From: Acidicapsa dinghuensis
Lineage (GTDB): Bacteria; Acidobacteriota; Terriglobia; Terriglobales; Acidobacteriaceae
Direction of reading: 5' to 3'
DNA length: 64,000 nt
NCBI RefSeq assembly: GCF_025685685.1
Contig: NZ_JAGSYH010000001.1
Span: forward strand, 186,001-250,000
Made by a program: the position numbers and the translations under genes. Of the stretch, positions 9,295-19,535 are shown in pieces (the first letter of the stretch is position 1; the number at the start of each line of letters is the position of its first letter). The notes beneath the pieces are model-generated. The model was given only the letters and a program-made list of their open reading frames with translations. It made no database searches and was not told the origin of the DNA.

Positions 9295-9591
9295 TGACCC
9301 GCCCTTCATCACAAAGTTAACGTGATACATGATGGTAATGTCCTTGAGCGGATTGCCGGTGACGGCGACGATATCGGCAATCCGGCCGGTCGACGGTTCC
9401 GACCTGCTTCTCTTTACTGAACATGGTTGCCGCATTGACGGTTGCGGCTTGCAGAGCGCCCAACGTTGTCATGCTACCTGCAACAAGCGCACCAAATCGC
9501 GAGATTCGGACTCATCAACATCGTCGTTATCAACACCGTATGCAATTTTTATGTGATGAGCGAGAGCGAGTTTGAAGGCCGGCCTATGCCA
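9295..9591 (-). pseudogene. amidohydrolase (imidazolonepropionase-like) remnant, frameshifted
   Basis: Three minus-strand frames join into the C-terminus of a metal-dependent amidohydrolase. Around 9576-9474: FKLALAHHIKIAYGVD ... DLVRLLQVA. From 9472 in another frame: MTTLGALQAATVNAATMF, then SKEKQVGTVD. From about 9387 in a third frame: GRIADIVAVTGNPLKDI, then HVNFVMKGG. This order (HH-KIA-G-D, ALQAAT-NAA, G-IADIVAV-GNPL-DI, V-FVMKGG) is the diagnostic end of prolidase/imidazolonepropionase-like amidohydrolases. Two single-base shifts, near 9473 and near 9390, break it, and the N-terminal two thirds is absent. A signal-peptide-like stretch (about 9590-9690, minus) may be a remnant of the N-terminus joined by an internal deletion. 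Confidence 0.78.
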
Positions 9592-9820
9592 ACCAGGATC
9601 GCAGCTGTCGGTTCAGCGCCGGATTGAGCGGTTTGGGCAATAGAAGCGGATGAAAAACAGAGTTTTGTAACGGAAAGTACACAGGCAAAACCTGCCCAGT
9701 GCGAGAAGCAGTCGGCAAAGATTCACGATGGAAAGGACGTTAGCATGCACAGCCGGGCGAGGCCAGGTTCCCGGCATGCGCCGCACATCCAGAAGAATTC
9801 GTTTTTAGTGCTATGGCAGA

Positions 9821-10285
9821 TTACTCGTGGACTTTGACCACCAGGTAGTTGAAGACGTTGCCTTTGGGGATGAGAAGTTGATGGGGAACACCGGCTGGGA
9901 TGTGGACGAAGTCGCCCGGACCGAGCTTGCGCGAGACACCGTTCTGAATAGACTTGCCGAGAGTTTCGCCATTCGCTTTGGTCGTAGGATCGACGACCGT
10001 CCCGCCAGTGATAAGAGTGGCGTAACCCGAAGCGACATAGAAGACATCGGCAAAATGCGCGTGGACCTCCGCGCCTCCGTTGGCAGTGCGGGTTGAGACG
10101 CGCATGTCATGATTGCCATAGTCCGCAAGCACGCTTCCGCCGGAGCCTTTCTGGTTGGCTTGCAGCAGGGCTTGGGCAAATTGATGTTTGATCTGATCGG
10201 CGGAGAAAACGTCAACGGACTTGGGCGATTGAGCGGTTGCAGCAGTAGCTGCGAAAGCAAGCAGGGTGGCGATGATTCGTTTCAT
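9821..10285 (-). CDS. secreted cupin-domain protein
   Basis: 154 residues with an N-terminal signal peptide (MKRIIATLLAFAATAATAQ). A single cupin barrel follows. Motif 1 appears as GGAEVHAHFADVFYVASG (about 68-85) with His residues that could bind metal, and motif 2 as GPGDFVHIPAGVPHQLLI (about 121-138). The small beta-barrel binds a metal and could be an isomerase, dioxygenase or binding protein; the substrate is unknown. It lies divergently, 70 bp from the DUF4126 membrane gene, and is unlinked in direction to it. Confidence 0.82.
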   Translation of the reverse strand: MKRIIATLLAFAATAATAQSPKSVDVFSADQIKHQFAQALLQANQKGSGGSVLADYGNHDMRVSTRTANGGAEVHAHFADVFYVASGYATLITGGTVVDPTTKANGETLGKSIQNGVSRKLGPGDFVHIPAGVPHQLLIPKGNVFNYLVVKVHE

Positions 10286-10355
10286 GGGTGTCTCGCAAAA
10301 GATTTTTGTGCCGGAAGAATAGTAGCGGATTGTGCCGAGGCTGTGTCTTCTTTGA

Positions 10356-11009
10356 GTGAACCTGCCGGTCTATACTGCCTGCGTGCGATCGACTGGATTT
10401 TCTCTCTTGGCGCTTCCGGGGCAGGGGCCCGTCGCGATACTGGTGGCGATTTCGTTTGCCGCGGGGTTGAACGTTTACGCTACCGTTGCGACGCTGGGTT
10501 TGCTCGGGCACACGCATTGGCTGGAGCTGCCGCCTTCACTCAGCCTGCTTACGAACTGGTGGATGATCGGTGCAAGCTCAGTCTTATTTGGTGTGGAGTT
10601 TTTTGCCGATAAAGTCCCGGCTTTCGATCTGGTTTGGAACGCGCTGCATACATTTATTCGCGTGCCTGTCGCGGCTCTGCTGGCATATCAGGCATCGAGC
10701 GGACTTTCTCCGCTGGAGCAGGCTGCGGCTGCGGCAATCGGTGGGACGATAGCGTTCGCCGCACACGGAGGCAAAACTGCAGCGCGAGCGGCTGTTACTC
10801 CATCGCCAGAGCCATTTTCCAATGCGGCGCTGAGCACGGCAGAGGATGTGTGTGCGGTGGGGTTGACATGGCTTGCAACCGTGCATCCCTATTTAGCAGG
10901 CGGAATAGCGCTGGCGCTGGTTGTGGGTGTTGTCCTGATGATGCGGTTTGTGTGGAAGGCGCTAAGAAGGCTGTTCCGCGGCGCGGAGCGAGTGGTGGAA
11001 CAAACATAG
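10356..11009 (+). CDS. DUF4126 family membrane protein
   Basis: 217 residues if started at GTG 10356; GTG 10383 is an alternative giving 208 residues, and neither has a clear ribosome site. Several hydrophobic segments are visible: LVAISFAAGLNVYATVATLGLLG near the N-terminus, LLTNWWMIGASSVLFGVEFFADKVPAFD, a long Ala-rich segment and LAGGIALALVVGVVLMMRFVWKALRRL at the end. The GLNVYATV...LPP...FFADKVPAFD...W pattern is that of DUF4126 inner-membrane proteins, whose function is not established. It is convergent with the tannase gene. Confidence 0.8.
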   Translation: MNLPVYTACVRSTGFSLLALPGQGPVAILVAISFAAGLNVYATVATLGLLGHTHWLELPPSLSLLTNWWMIGASSVLFGVEFFADKVPAFDLVWNALHTFIRVPVAALLAYQASSGLSPLEQAAAAAIGGTIAFAAHGGKTAARAAVTPSPEPFSNAALSTAEDVCAVGLTWLATVHPYLAGGIALALVVGVVLMMRFVWKALRRLFRGAERVVEQT

Positions 11010-11064
11010 AAATGTGAGGCACAGCTGAAGAATTTCCAGGCTTTGCACCTCACGCTTCTTTCAA

Positions 11065-12630
11065 TTATGGCGCTGCACAGGTAAAGCTGGTTGCTTCATT
11101 GGTGTTGCCCGTGCCTTTGTAAGCCGCAATGGTGGGATACGCACAGAGCGGACGCGTGGCCTTGACCGTGTGATCGTCGTTATAGCTGGCAGCTACAATG
11201 CCTGAGGGCGCTGTGCCGCTCTCCACCCAAAGCTCAAGCGCATCGAAGATCCCGTGCCCCTGGGCCGGTATCCCAAACTGGCCGAAAAGATTTGGCCCAG
11301 GCCCGCCAGCACAGTGCTCCACGCCGGGAAGCATGTAAAGGCGAACAAAGCTTGCGGTCTTCTGTTCACCAACGGTCTTCTGGACGTTCTCGTAGTAGTC
11401 AATGGTATTCCACGGCGAGACCGCCGGGTCGTTCCAGCCGTGATACAGAATAAGCTTGCCTCCATGAGCGGCAAAAGGTGCGAGGTTGGGATCGGTGGAG
11501 TCGAGATCAGGGCCGCCCTTTGCAATGGACTGCGCAAGTGATTCATCGACGCTGGCGGTCACCGGGTCCCAGTTGGGATTGCCGGTGATTATGTAGCGGA
11601 AGTAGCTCTGGATGTAGTGCGATCCGGAACCTGAGCCAGGACCGGTGCCTACAACCCATTGTCCCCAACCCTCTTCATCGCCTGGCACATAGCCGGGAAA
11701 GATCGAATTGCCGTGGCTGTCTTTGCCGCCAGAATAGTACGCATTCAGAGCGTCGATCTGTGGCTGCGTCAGGCAGTCGTTGGAGTCGGCGCCTTTGCAG
11801 AGCAGAACAGATGTGTCGAAGTGGCAGTGCGGCGGGTCGCTGACGATACCGTCCTTAAGATTGTCGACGCTGCCTGCCGGTGTGTCGCAAGCAGCGAGTG
11901 AGGCGCGCTCGATGGCGGGCAGCTTGGCCGCGGGGATATAGCTGGCCGGATCTTTGAGCGTGCGGTGGGCTATATCGACGCCAGACGCCAGCATATGCGA
12001 CCAGTTGTTAGCGGGCGCGCCGGCGAGGATACCGTCGTAATCGTCAGGAAAGCGCTGAGCCTCCATGAGGGCTTCGCGGCCGCCGTCTGAGCAGGAGTCG
12101 AAATATGCCTTTGTGGCAGGCTTGGAGTAGTAGGCCTGGATGAGCGCTTTGGTACGTTCCGCAGTGACGTGTACGGAGCGCCAGCCGAAGTCTTTGACTT
12201 TTTCTGGATGGTGAAGGGACCACGACGCATCTTCACCGCCGGCTCGGTGACCAGCGTCGGAGCCAGAGACGGCAAAACCTTTCTGCACATACGCTGCAAG
12301 CTCGTTGTACCAGATGGAACCGGCGAAGCCTCCGTTGCCCGCGCCGACATAGCGGCCATTCCATTTCGCCGGCAGCCATATCTCGAACTGTATGTCCGAG
12401 TCAGCGGATGGATGGAAGCTACCCGTAACGCGGCAAAAGGCCGGAAGATCGGCGAATGGCTTGTCTTTCGCTGGATCTGCGTCGGGCGGCAGAAATGTGC
12501 CACCGGTGACGTCTTCTGCCGACGCAATCGCGGTTTCCGGCAGATGAACGGATTTGAGCGAAGCGCAATTGGCAGCATGAAGCATGGGTGCAGAGATGGC
12601 GAAGAGCGTGACGGCGAGGAGGAGTTTCAT
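11065..12630 (-). CDS. tannase / feruloyl esterase family protein
   Basis: 521 residues from ATG 12630, which opens a signal peptide (MKLLLAVTLFAISAPMLHA); the frame extends 14 codons further upstream without one. The alpha/beta-hydrolase carries the tannase-family nucleophile in FDSCSDGGREAL (Ser181), flanked by the Cys that forms the catalytic-site disulfide. The oxyanion/lid part is WNGRYVGAGNGGFAGSI, the Asp region is LILYHGWNDPAVSPW, and the partner Cys and catalytic His lie in MLPGVEHCAGGPG. Members cleave galloyl or feruloyl esters of plant polyphenols outside the cytoplasm. An AhpD-like protein, a metabolite:proton symporter and a GH28 pectinase lie upstream on the same strand, consistent with plant-debris use. 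Confidence 0.9.
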   Translation of the reverse strand: MKLLLAVTLFAISAPMLHAANCASLKSVHLPETAIASAEDVTGGTFLPPDADPAKDKPFADLPAFCRVTGSFHPSADSDIQFEIWLPAKWNGRYVGAGNGGFAGSIWYNELAAYVQKGFAVSGSDAGHRAGGEDASWSLHHPEKVKDFGWRSVHVTAERTKALIQAYYSKPATKAYFDSCSDGGREALMEAQRFPDDYDGILAGAPANNWSHMLASGVDIAHRTLKDPASYIPAAKLPAIERASLAACDTPAGSVDNLKDGIVSDPPHCHFDTSVLLCKGADSNDCLTQPQIDALNAYYSGGKDSHGNSIFPGYVPGDEEGWGQWVVGTGPGSGSGSHYIQSYFRYIITGNPNWDPVTASVDESLAQSIAKGGPDLDSTDPNLAPFAAHGGKLILYHGWNDPAVSPWNTIDYYENVQKTVGEQKTASFVRLYMLPGVEHCAGGPGPNLFGQFGIPAQGHGIFDALELWVESGTAPSGIVAASYNDDHTVKATRPLCAYPTIAAYKGTGNTNEATSFTCAAP

Positions 12631-12700
12631 CAGTGGTCCCCTTGAGCAAATCTGATACCGAAATGTGGCCACGACTCCGCCACTGTGCAGCGATTTGATG

Positions 12701-13108
12701 TTATTCGATCAGGAACACGGGGTCGATGGGGATTTGCAGGGTCGTTGCGATGGAGTTGGTCTGGGAAGCCAGGGCGAGGATGGCATTCAACTCAGCGTGC
12801 TGAGCTTCGGTCATGCCCTTGGCACGTGCAGCAGCAGTGTGCGAATGGATGCAATAACCGCAGTTGTTGGCGCTGGAGACGGCGATGTAGATCATCTCTT
12901 TGGTCAGCGGGTCGAGCGCCGAGGGCGCGATCATGACCTGCTTGATTGTGTTCCAGGTGCGCTCCAGCAGATCGGGCTGGTTGGCAAGCGCACGCCAGAA
13001 ATTGTTGATGAAATCAGATTTTCGCGTGGCGCGGATATCGGCGAAGACAGCTGCTACCCGTGAGTTCGTTGCAGCTTCTTCGTCGGTCCAGAGGTGTGCA
13101 GTGGACAT
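12701..13108 (-). CDS. carboxymuconolactone decarboxylase / AhpD-like protein
   Basis: 135 residues from ATG 13108, with AGGAG 5 nt upstream; the open frame continues upstream without support. All-alpha AhpD-like fold with the redox motif NNCGYCIHSHTAAARAKG (CxxC plus His two positions on), and KEMIYIAVSSANNCGYC is typical of the carboxymuconolactone decarboxylase family. These proteins act as alkylhydroperoxidase partners or as aromatic-ring-cleavage decarboxylases. The two cysteines favour the peroxidase/reductase type. Same strand as the tannase (70 bp apart) and the MHS transporter, so it may be co-transcribed. Confidence 0.86.
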   Translation of the reverse strand: MSTAHLWTDEEAATNSRVAAVFADIRATRKSDFINNFWRALANQPDLLERTWNTIKQVMIAPSALDPLTKEMIYIAVSSANNCGYCIHSHTAAARAKGMTEAQHAELNAILALASQTNSIATTLQIPIDPVFLIE

Positions 13109-13212
13109 GGAACTCCTTTGCTGTGACGGAACGATGATGGCGGATGAACCCAAAACCAGGCAATGAGGTGGATGCAAATCGCCTGAATTAGGTATGCGTA
13201 GCTGTCAACATC

Positions 13213-14496
13213 TTAGAGCGCGGCATCTTTGGTCTCGCGGATCATGAGCAGTCCCAGCAAAGTTAGCAGCGCTGATGCACTAAGGTAGTAACCGACCCAT
13301 GCCAGACCCCAATGCTGGGCAAGCCATGTAGCAGCGTACGGGGCCAGTGAAGCTCCAAGAATGCCTGCCGTGCTGAATGCGATAGAGCTGCCGGTATAAC
13401 GCACGCTGGTAGCGAAGAGTTCAGAAACGACCGTGCCCAACGGGCCGTAGGTGATGCCCATCAGCGACAGCCCAAGTACCATCATCGCTGTAGCTCCAAG
13501 GGTGCCCGCGCTAAACAGCGGCGCAAGCACGAGTCCGAAGAGAGCGATAGCGATGGTGACGCCAATCATCACAGGCCGTCGTCCGCGCTCGGCTAGCCGC
13601 GCAGCGAGCGGAATCGTAGCTGCAAAGAAGAGCATGCCGATGAGCTGAATGATCAGGAACGTTCCGCGCGAATAGTGAAGTGCGCTGGTGCCCCATGAAA
13701 GCGCAAAGACTGTCATCAAGTAGAAAAGGACGAAGGTGCAGATGCAGACCAGCGTCCCCGCAACGAGCGCCATGAAATTATGGCGGAAGACTGACCAGAG
13801 AGGAACGCCCGTAGGGCGGTGTTGCTCGATCGACTTCTGGAAGACGGGTGTTTCGGTAATCGTGAGGCGGACGTAAAGGCCGAGCAGCACCAGCACGGCG
13901 CTGGCAAGAAAGGGCAGACGCCAGCCGAAGTAAAAGAATTGGTGGTCCGTAAGCACGTCAGACAAAAGGAGGAAGATGCCTCCGGAAAGCAGGAATCCGA
14001 TAGGCGCGCCTAACTGCGGAAACATGCCGTAAAGAGCGCGTTTATGAGGCGGCGCGTTTTCGACAGCAAGCAACACGGCGCCGCCCCATTCGCCGCCGAG
14101 CCCGATGCCTTGACCAAAGCGGCACAGCGCCAGCAACAGCGGTGCAGCAATGCCGATGGCCTGGTAAGAAGGCAGGATGCCGATGATGAAGGTGGAGAAA
14201 CCCATCGTTGAGAGCGCGACAACCAAGGTACGCTTGCGTCCGATGCGATCACCAAAATGCCCAAAGAGTGCCGAGCCGATGGGCCGCGCAAGGAAAGCTA
14301 TACCGAAGGTTGCGAGCGAGGCGAGTGTGCTGGTGGCCGGATCGCTGGTGGGGAAGAACAGCTTAGGGAAGACCAGAACAGCGGCAGTGGCGTAGATGTA
14401 GAAGTCAAAAAACTCAACGGTGGTGCCGACTAGGCTGGCGAAAAGCACCTGGCGCGGGGTGTTGATGGGCTTGCTCGTAGTCTGATTGGAGATCAT
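13213..14496 (-). CDS. MFS transporter, metabolite:H+ symporter (MHS) family
   Basis: 427 residues with twelve predicted membrane segments. The N-terminus GTTVEFFDFYIYATAAVLVFPKLFFP and the loop 2-3 signature FGHFGDRIGRKRTLV are typical of the MHS (ShiA/ProP/KgtP-like) family, as is LCRFGQGIGLGGEWGGAVLLAVENAP. These inner-membrane carriers import organic acids, shikimate, betaine or aromatic acids with protons. Between the tannase/AhpD genes and the GH28 gene on one strand, it could import an acid released from plant material such as gallate, but that is inference from position. Confidence 0.88.
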   Translation of the reverse strand: MISNQTTSKPINTPRQVLFASLVGTTVEFFDFYIYATAAVLVFPKLFFPTSDPATSTLASLATFGIAFLARPIGSALFGHFGDRIGRKRTLVVALSTMGFSTFIIGILPSYQAIGIAAPLLLALCRFGQGIGLGGEWGGAVLLAVENAPPHKRALYGMFPQLGAPIGFLLSGGIFLLLSDVLTDHQFFYFGWRLPFLASAVLVLLGLYVRLTITETPVFQKSIEQHRPTGVPLWSVFRHNFMALVAGTLVCICTFVLFYLMTVFALSWGTSALHYSRGTFLIIQLIGMLFFAATIPLAARLAERGRRPVMIGVTIAIALFGLVLAPLFSAGTLGATAMMVLGLSLMGITYGPLGTVVSELFATSVRYTGSSIAFSTAGILGASLAPYAATWLAQHWGLAWVGYYLSASALLTLLGLLMIRETKDAAL

Positions 14497-14557
14497 GGCT
14501 TGAGTTTGAGTTTATGAGATGCTCCAGGACGAGCATAAGGCGCAGACACAGCGTCGT

Positions 14558-14599
14558 TCACACCAATCTTTCCCATGAGGCACGGAAAGATTGGTGTGA
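14558..14599. repeat. perfect 16-bp inverted repeat between GH28 and MHS genes
   Basis: TCACACCAATCTTTCC (14558-14573) and its exact reverse complement (14584-14599) are separated by 10 bp. It lies 17 bp beyond the GH28 stop and 61 bp before the MHS start codon, both minus strand. There is no T-run on either side, so it is not a classic terminator. It could be an RNA-stabilising hairpin that uncouples expression of the two genes, or an operator. Confidence 0.75.
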
Positions 14600-14615
14600 T
14601 ACCGATAAGGCTGAG

Positions 14616-16289
14616 CTAGAGAATCCCGTCGAAACTCGACGAGGTGAAGTCCGCCGCCGCCCTGCTCCAGCCGATGCGCAAATCTTTCGCCTGGCGCATG
14701 GCGAAATTGCCCGCCGCCGCTCCTGGTCCCGAGGGTTTAGGCGCAGTGATGGCAAAAAAGTCAGCGCGGTCCACATCTTCAAGGTAGAAGGCAGGACGCG
14801 GATCAGGTGCAATGGTGGCTAATTCAACGTGACTCATCTCAAGATGCTTCACATGGCGCAGGAAGAACCCATGACTCGGCGTTGCGCCGAACATGTTGGG
14901 CTCGGGATACTTGGTCTCGTTCTCCGCGGGATTGATTTGCACGGATTCCGCAGGCGCGCCACCCGCGGATTCAATGAAAATATTTGAAAGCTTCACATCT
15001 TCGATGGCGTAGCCGGGAATGCCCACAAGAAGCGAGCCATTGCGCGACGGTGCATTGTGGCACTCAAGATTACTGATGAGCACCCGCCGCAGCGTCCCCA
15101 CCTTTGTGCTTTCCTTCGGACCGCGCAGCCGCGCTCCCAGACGCAGAAAGATCGGGCACGCCGAGAGGTCGCGCATCGTGATGTTGGTGATTGCGATGTC
15201 CTCAAAGAGAGCGCCATCGACTGTTTCCAGCGCAAGCCCCTGGCAGCCTTCAAAGACGCAGTTCGAAACAGTGGTGTTGATGAAGCCACCGTTGGACTCG
15301 GTGCCGAACTTGATGCGGCCAGTGCGGGAGACATGTTCTTCAGGGGCGAATTTTTTGAATGTACCGTCAAGCAGCGTGCCGAGTTGATACTGGCCGGTGA
15401 CGTAGCAGTTCGTGATCGTGAGATTGCGCGTGGGCCGCGCGTACCCGAGCGCATAACTGGATTTCGGACAAATGCCGTCGTCCCAAGGCGAGTTGACGGC
15501 GCAGTTGGAGACGCGGACATTCTGGCAGCAGTCAATGTCCATCCCGTCGCGGTCGGTGTCGATGGTAAGGCCGTCAATGATGAGGTTATCGACTCCCGTA
15601 AGCAGCAGCCCGAAGTGGCCGCCTTTCAGGATCGAAAAATCAGCGAGAGTAACATTGCGGCAGTTCTTGAGCGCGATGGCTTTATTGCCCACGCCTGCCT
15701 GCTCGGCAACGAAAAACACAACGTTGCCTTTGGGATTACGGCCATTCGATAGCCCCCGGCCCCAGACGAGACCAGGCCCGGTAATGCTGATGTCGTGCAG
15801 ATTCTCGCCCCAGATCAGCGAATTATGCCAGTGGTTGTGGCCGTAGTCCTGGTATGGCTCCCATGGGTCGTTTGGCTCGGCTGCATCGTATGTACCGCCG
15901 TTGTAGCCAGTCTTATCGCCGGACTTGGGCGAGTCGGCGGCAAGGATGATCGAGCCCTGCTGCAGCAGCAGATGAACGTTGCTCTTGAGATGAATGGAAA
16001 AAGTCAGGTAACTTCCTGCGGGAAAGAGCACAGTACCGCCGCCCGAAGCGAATGCCTGATCGATAGCGCGATTGATGGCGTCGGTATCGAGCGTTTTGCC
16101 GTCGCCCTTCGCACCAAAGTTGCGTACATCAAAGATGCCGGCCGTTCCGGTAAATCCAGTACGATTTGGCGCTTCTCCTTCAGAATGGTAAAGCTGTGAC
16201 GCAAGACCGGCAGCTGGAAAACCGGCAGCGGCAAGGCCAAAGCTGCTGGTTCGGAGAAAGTTACGGCGGGGAAGATCAATAGGCGGCAT
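14616..16289 (-). CDS. glycoside hydrolase family 28 (polygalacturonase-like), Tat-exported
   Basis: 557 residues from ATG 16289, preceded by GGAGAGGA about 9 nt upstream. A twin-arginine signal (PRRNFLRTSSFGLAAAGFPAAG) points to folded export. The mature part is a right-handed beta-helix beginning FDVRNFGAKGDGKTLDTDAINRAI, as in GH28. Active-site regions fit the family: DTDRDGMDIDCCQNV, PWDDGICPKS (paired Asp) and RTGRIKFGTES (the RIK motif). It probably hydrolyses galacturonan or rhamnogalacturonan side chains. The 5' end is divergent from the metY leader region, with about 90 bp between the ATG and the leader -35 box. Confidence 0.9.
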   Translation of the reverse strand: MPPIDLPRRNFLRTSSFGLAAAGFPAAGLASQLYHSEGEAPNRTGFTGTAGIFDVRNFGAKGDGKTLDTDAINRAIDQAFASGGGTVLFPAGSYLTFSIHLKSNVHLLLQQGSIILAADSPKSGDKTGYNGGTYDAAEPNDPWEPYQDYGHNHWHNSLIWGENLHDISITGPGLVWGRGLSNGRNPKGNVVFFVAEQAGVGNKAIALKNCRNVTLADFSILKGGHFGLLLTGVDNLIIDGLTIDTDRDGMDIDCCQNVRVSNCAVNSPWDDGICPKSSYALGYARPTRNLTITNCYVTGQYQLGTLLDGTFKKFAPEEHVSRTGRIKFGTESNGGFINTTVSNCVFEGCQGLALETVDGALFEDIAITNITMRDLSACPIFLRLGARLRGPKESTKVGTLRRVLISNLECHNAPSRNGSLLVGIPGYAIEDVKLSNIFIESAGGAPAESVQINPAENETKYPEPNMFGATPSHGFFLRHVKHLEMSHVELATIAPDPRPAFYLEDVDRADFFAITAPKPSGPGAAAGNFAMRQAKDLRIGWSRAAADFTSSSFDGIL

Positions 16290-16377
16290 CGTTGAACAGG
16301 TCCTCTCCTCAGGCGGATTCATCGTAACATCCGGAGTTGAAGGGCAGAGGCTGGCGCACGAGACTGTATCGCTGCTG

Positions 16378-16406
16378 TTGACTTAACAAGGGGGTATACA
16401 GATACT
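16378..16406 (+). promoter_or_regulatory. predicted sigma-70-type promoter of the metY leader
   Basis: TTGACT (16378-16383), a 17-bp spacer, then GATACT (16401-16406). Transcription would start at about 16412-16414, on or next to the ATG of the Cys-rich short ORF. TATACA at 16395-16400 looks better as a -10 box but is only 11 bp from TTGACT. Confidence 0.5.
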
Positions 16407-16413
16407 GAGAAAG

Positions 16414-16512
16414 ATGTCTTTTCTGCGCCAAACCGGAGATACCGTGTGCATGTGCTGCACGTGTATGTGCGGGGGATCCGTGCCTTTGGCTCAGAAGCGG
16501 CGCATGCGATAA
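16414..16512 (+). CDS. Cys/Met-rich leader peptide upstream of metY (predicted attenuator ORF)
   Basis: A 32-codon ORF: ATG at 16414, TAA at 16510-16512. It starts MSFLRQTGDT, then has the core VCMCCTCMCGG, and ends with the basic tail QKRRMR. Codons 12-19 contain five Cys and two Met, far above chance. The ORF ends 20 bp before a strong intrinsic terminator, which precedes metY (homocysteine synthesis from O-acetylhomoserine and sulfide) by 75 bp. Position, composition and terminator match amino-acid attenuation leaders (compare the trp and his leaders). Cys-rich leader ORFs that control sulfur genes are described in mycobacteria; I know of no described case in this phylum. Ribosome stalling at scarce Cys-tRNA would prevent termination. 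A weak GAGAAAG precedes the ATG, or the mRNA may be leaderless. No competing antiterminator is obvious by eye. Confidence 0.68.
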   Translation: MSFLRQTGDTVCMCCTCMCGGSVPLAQKRRMR

Positions 16513-16532
16513 GCGCAAACGGTTTGAGACAA

Positions 16533-16570
16533 ACGGCCCGGGTCTAAATGGACTCGGGCCGTTTTGCTTT
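16533..16570 (+). terminator. intrinsic terminator / attenuator before metY
   Basis: A 13-bp stem (ACGGCCCGGGTCT at 16533-16545 against GGACTCGGGCCGT at 16550-16562, with two G-U pairs in RNA) and an AAAT loop, followed by TTTTGCTTTT. A smaller hairpin GTTTG-aga-CAAAC (16522-16534) overlaps the base of the stem and could compete with it. No gene ends here on the plus strand other than the 32-codon leader ORF, so its job must be to end the leader transcript. Confidence 0.85.
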
Positions 16571-16636
16571 TAGCGGCGGCAGAGCTAGCATGGCTGGCGT
16601 GCCAGGATTATTGGGAAACATGAGATGAGGAGATGA

Positions 16637-19266
<2,630 letters not shown>

Positions 19267-19372
19267 ACCACTCGTTGCCGGAGAGCGCCAGCCGGGCGCG
19301 TTTCGAGCACATTAGATCTCCGTGAATTCCCGTGCGCCGTGAGGCCGAAATGTAAAGTGTTCGATTCGTGGC

Positions 19373-19401
19373 TTGTCACATGGTGCGCGTGTTTCTATAA
19401 T
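19373..19401 (+). promoter_or_regulatory. strong predicted sigma-70-type promoter
   Basis: TTGTCA (19373-19378), 17-bp spacer, perfect TATAAT (19396-19401). It points to the secreted protein gene at 19536 and predicts a 5' untranslated region of about 125 nt. Confidence 0.7.
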
Positions 19402-19535
19402 CCCCACATCGCCGCAAGGAAGGCAGGACCTGATCTTGCTCACCATGGAAAATCGTCTTCTGGACTTGCCAGGGGAGATGGCCCGATGCGGTTGATTGCT
19501 ATTAGCAGGATTTCTCGATCTCCCAGGAGCACTGA

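Noticed and set aside
16395-16400. TATACA as -10 box of the metY leader promoter
   Set aside because: It is only 11 bp from TTGACT; GATACT at 16401-16406 gives the normal 17-bp spacing.
16290-16636. SAM-type riboswitch upstream of metY
   Set aside because: I could not find the conserved core or junction helices of known SAM riboswitches; the Cys/Met-rich ORF and terminator explain the region better.
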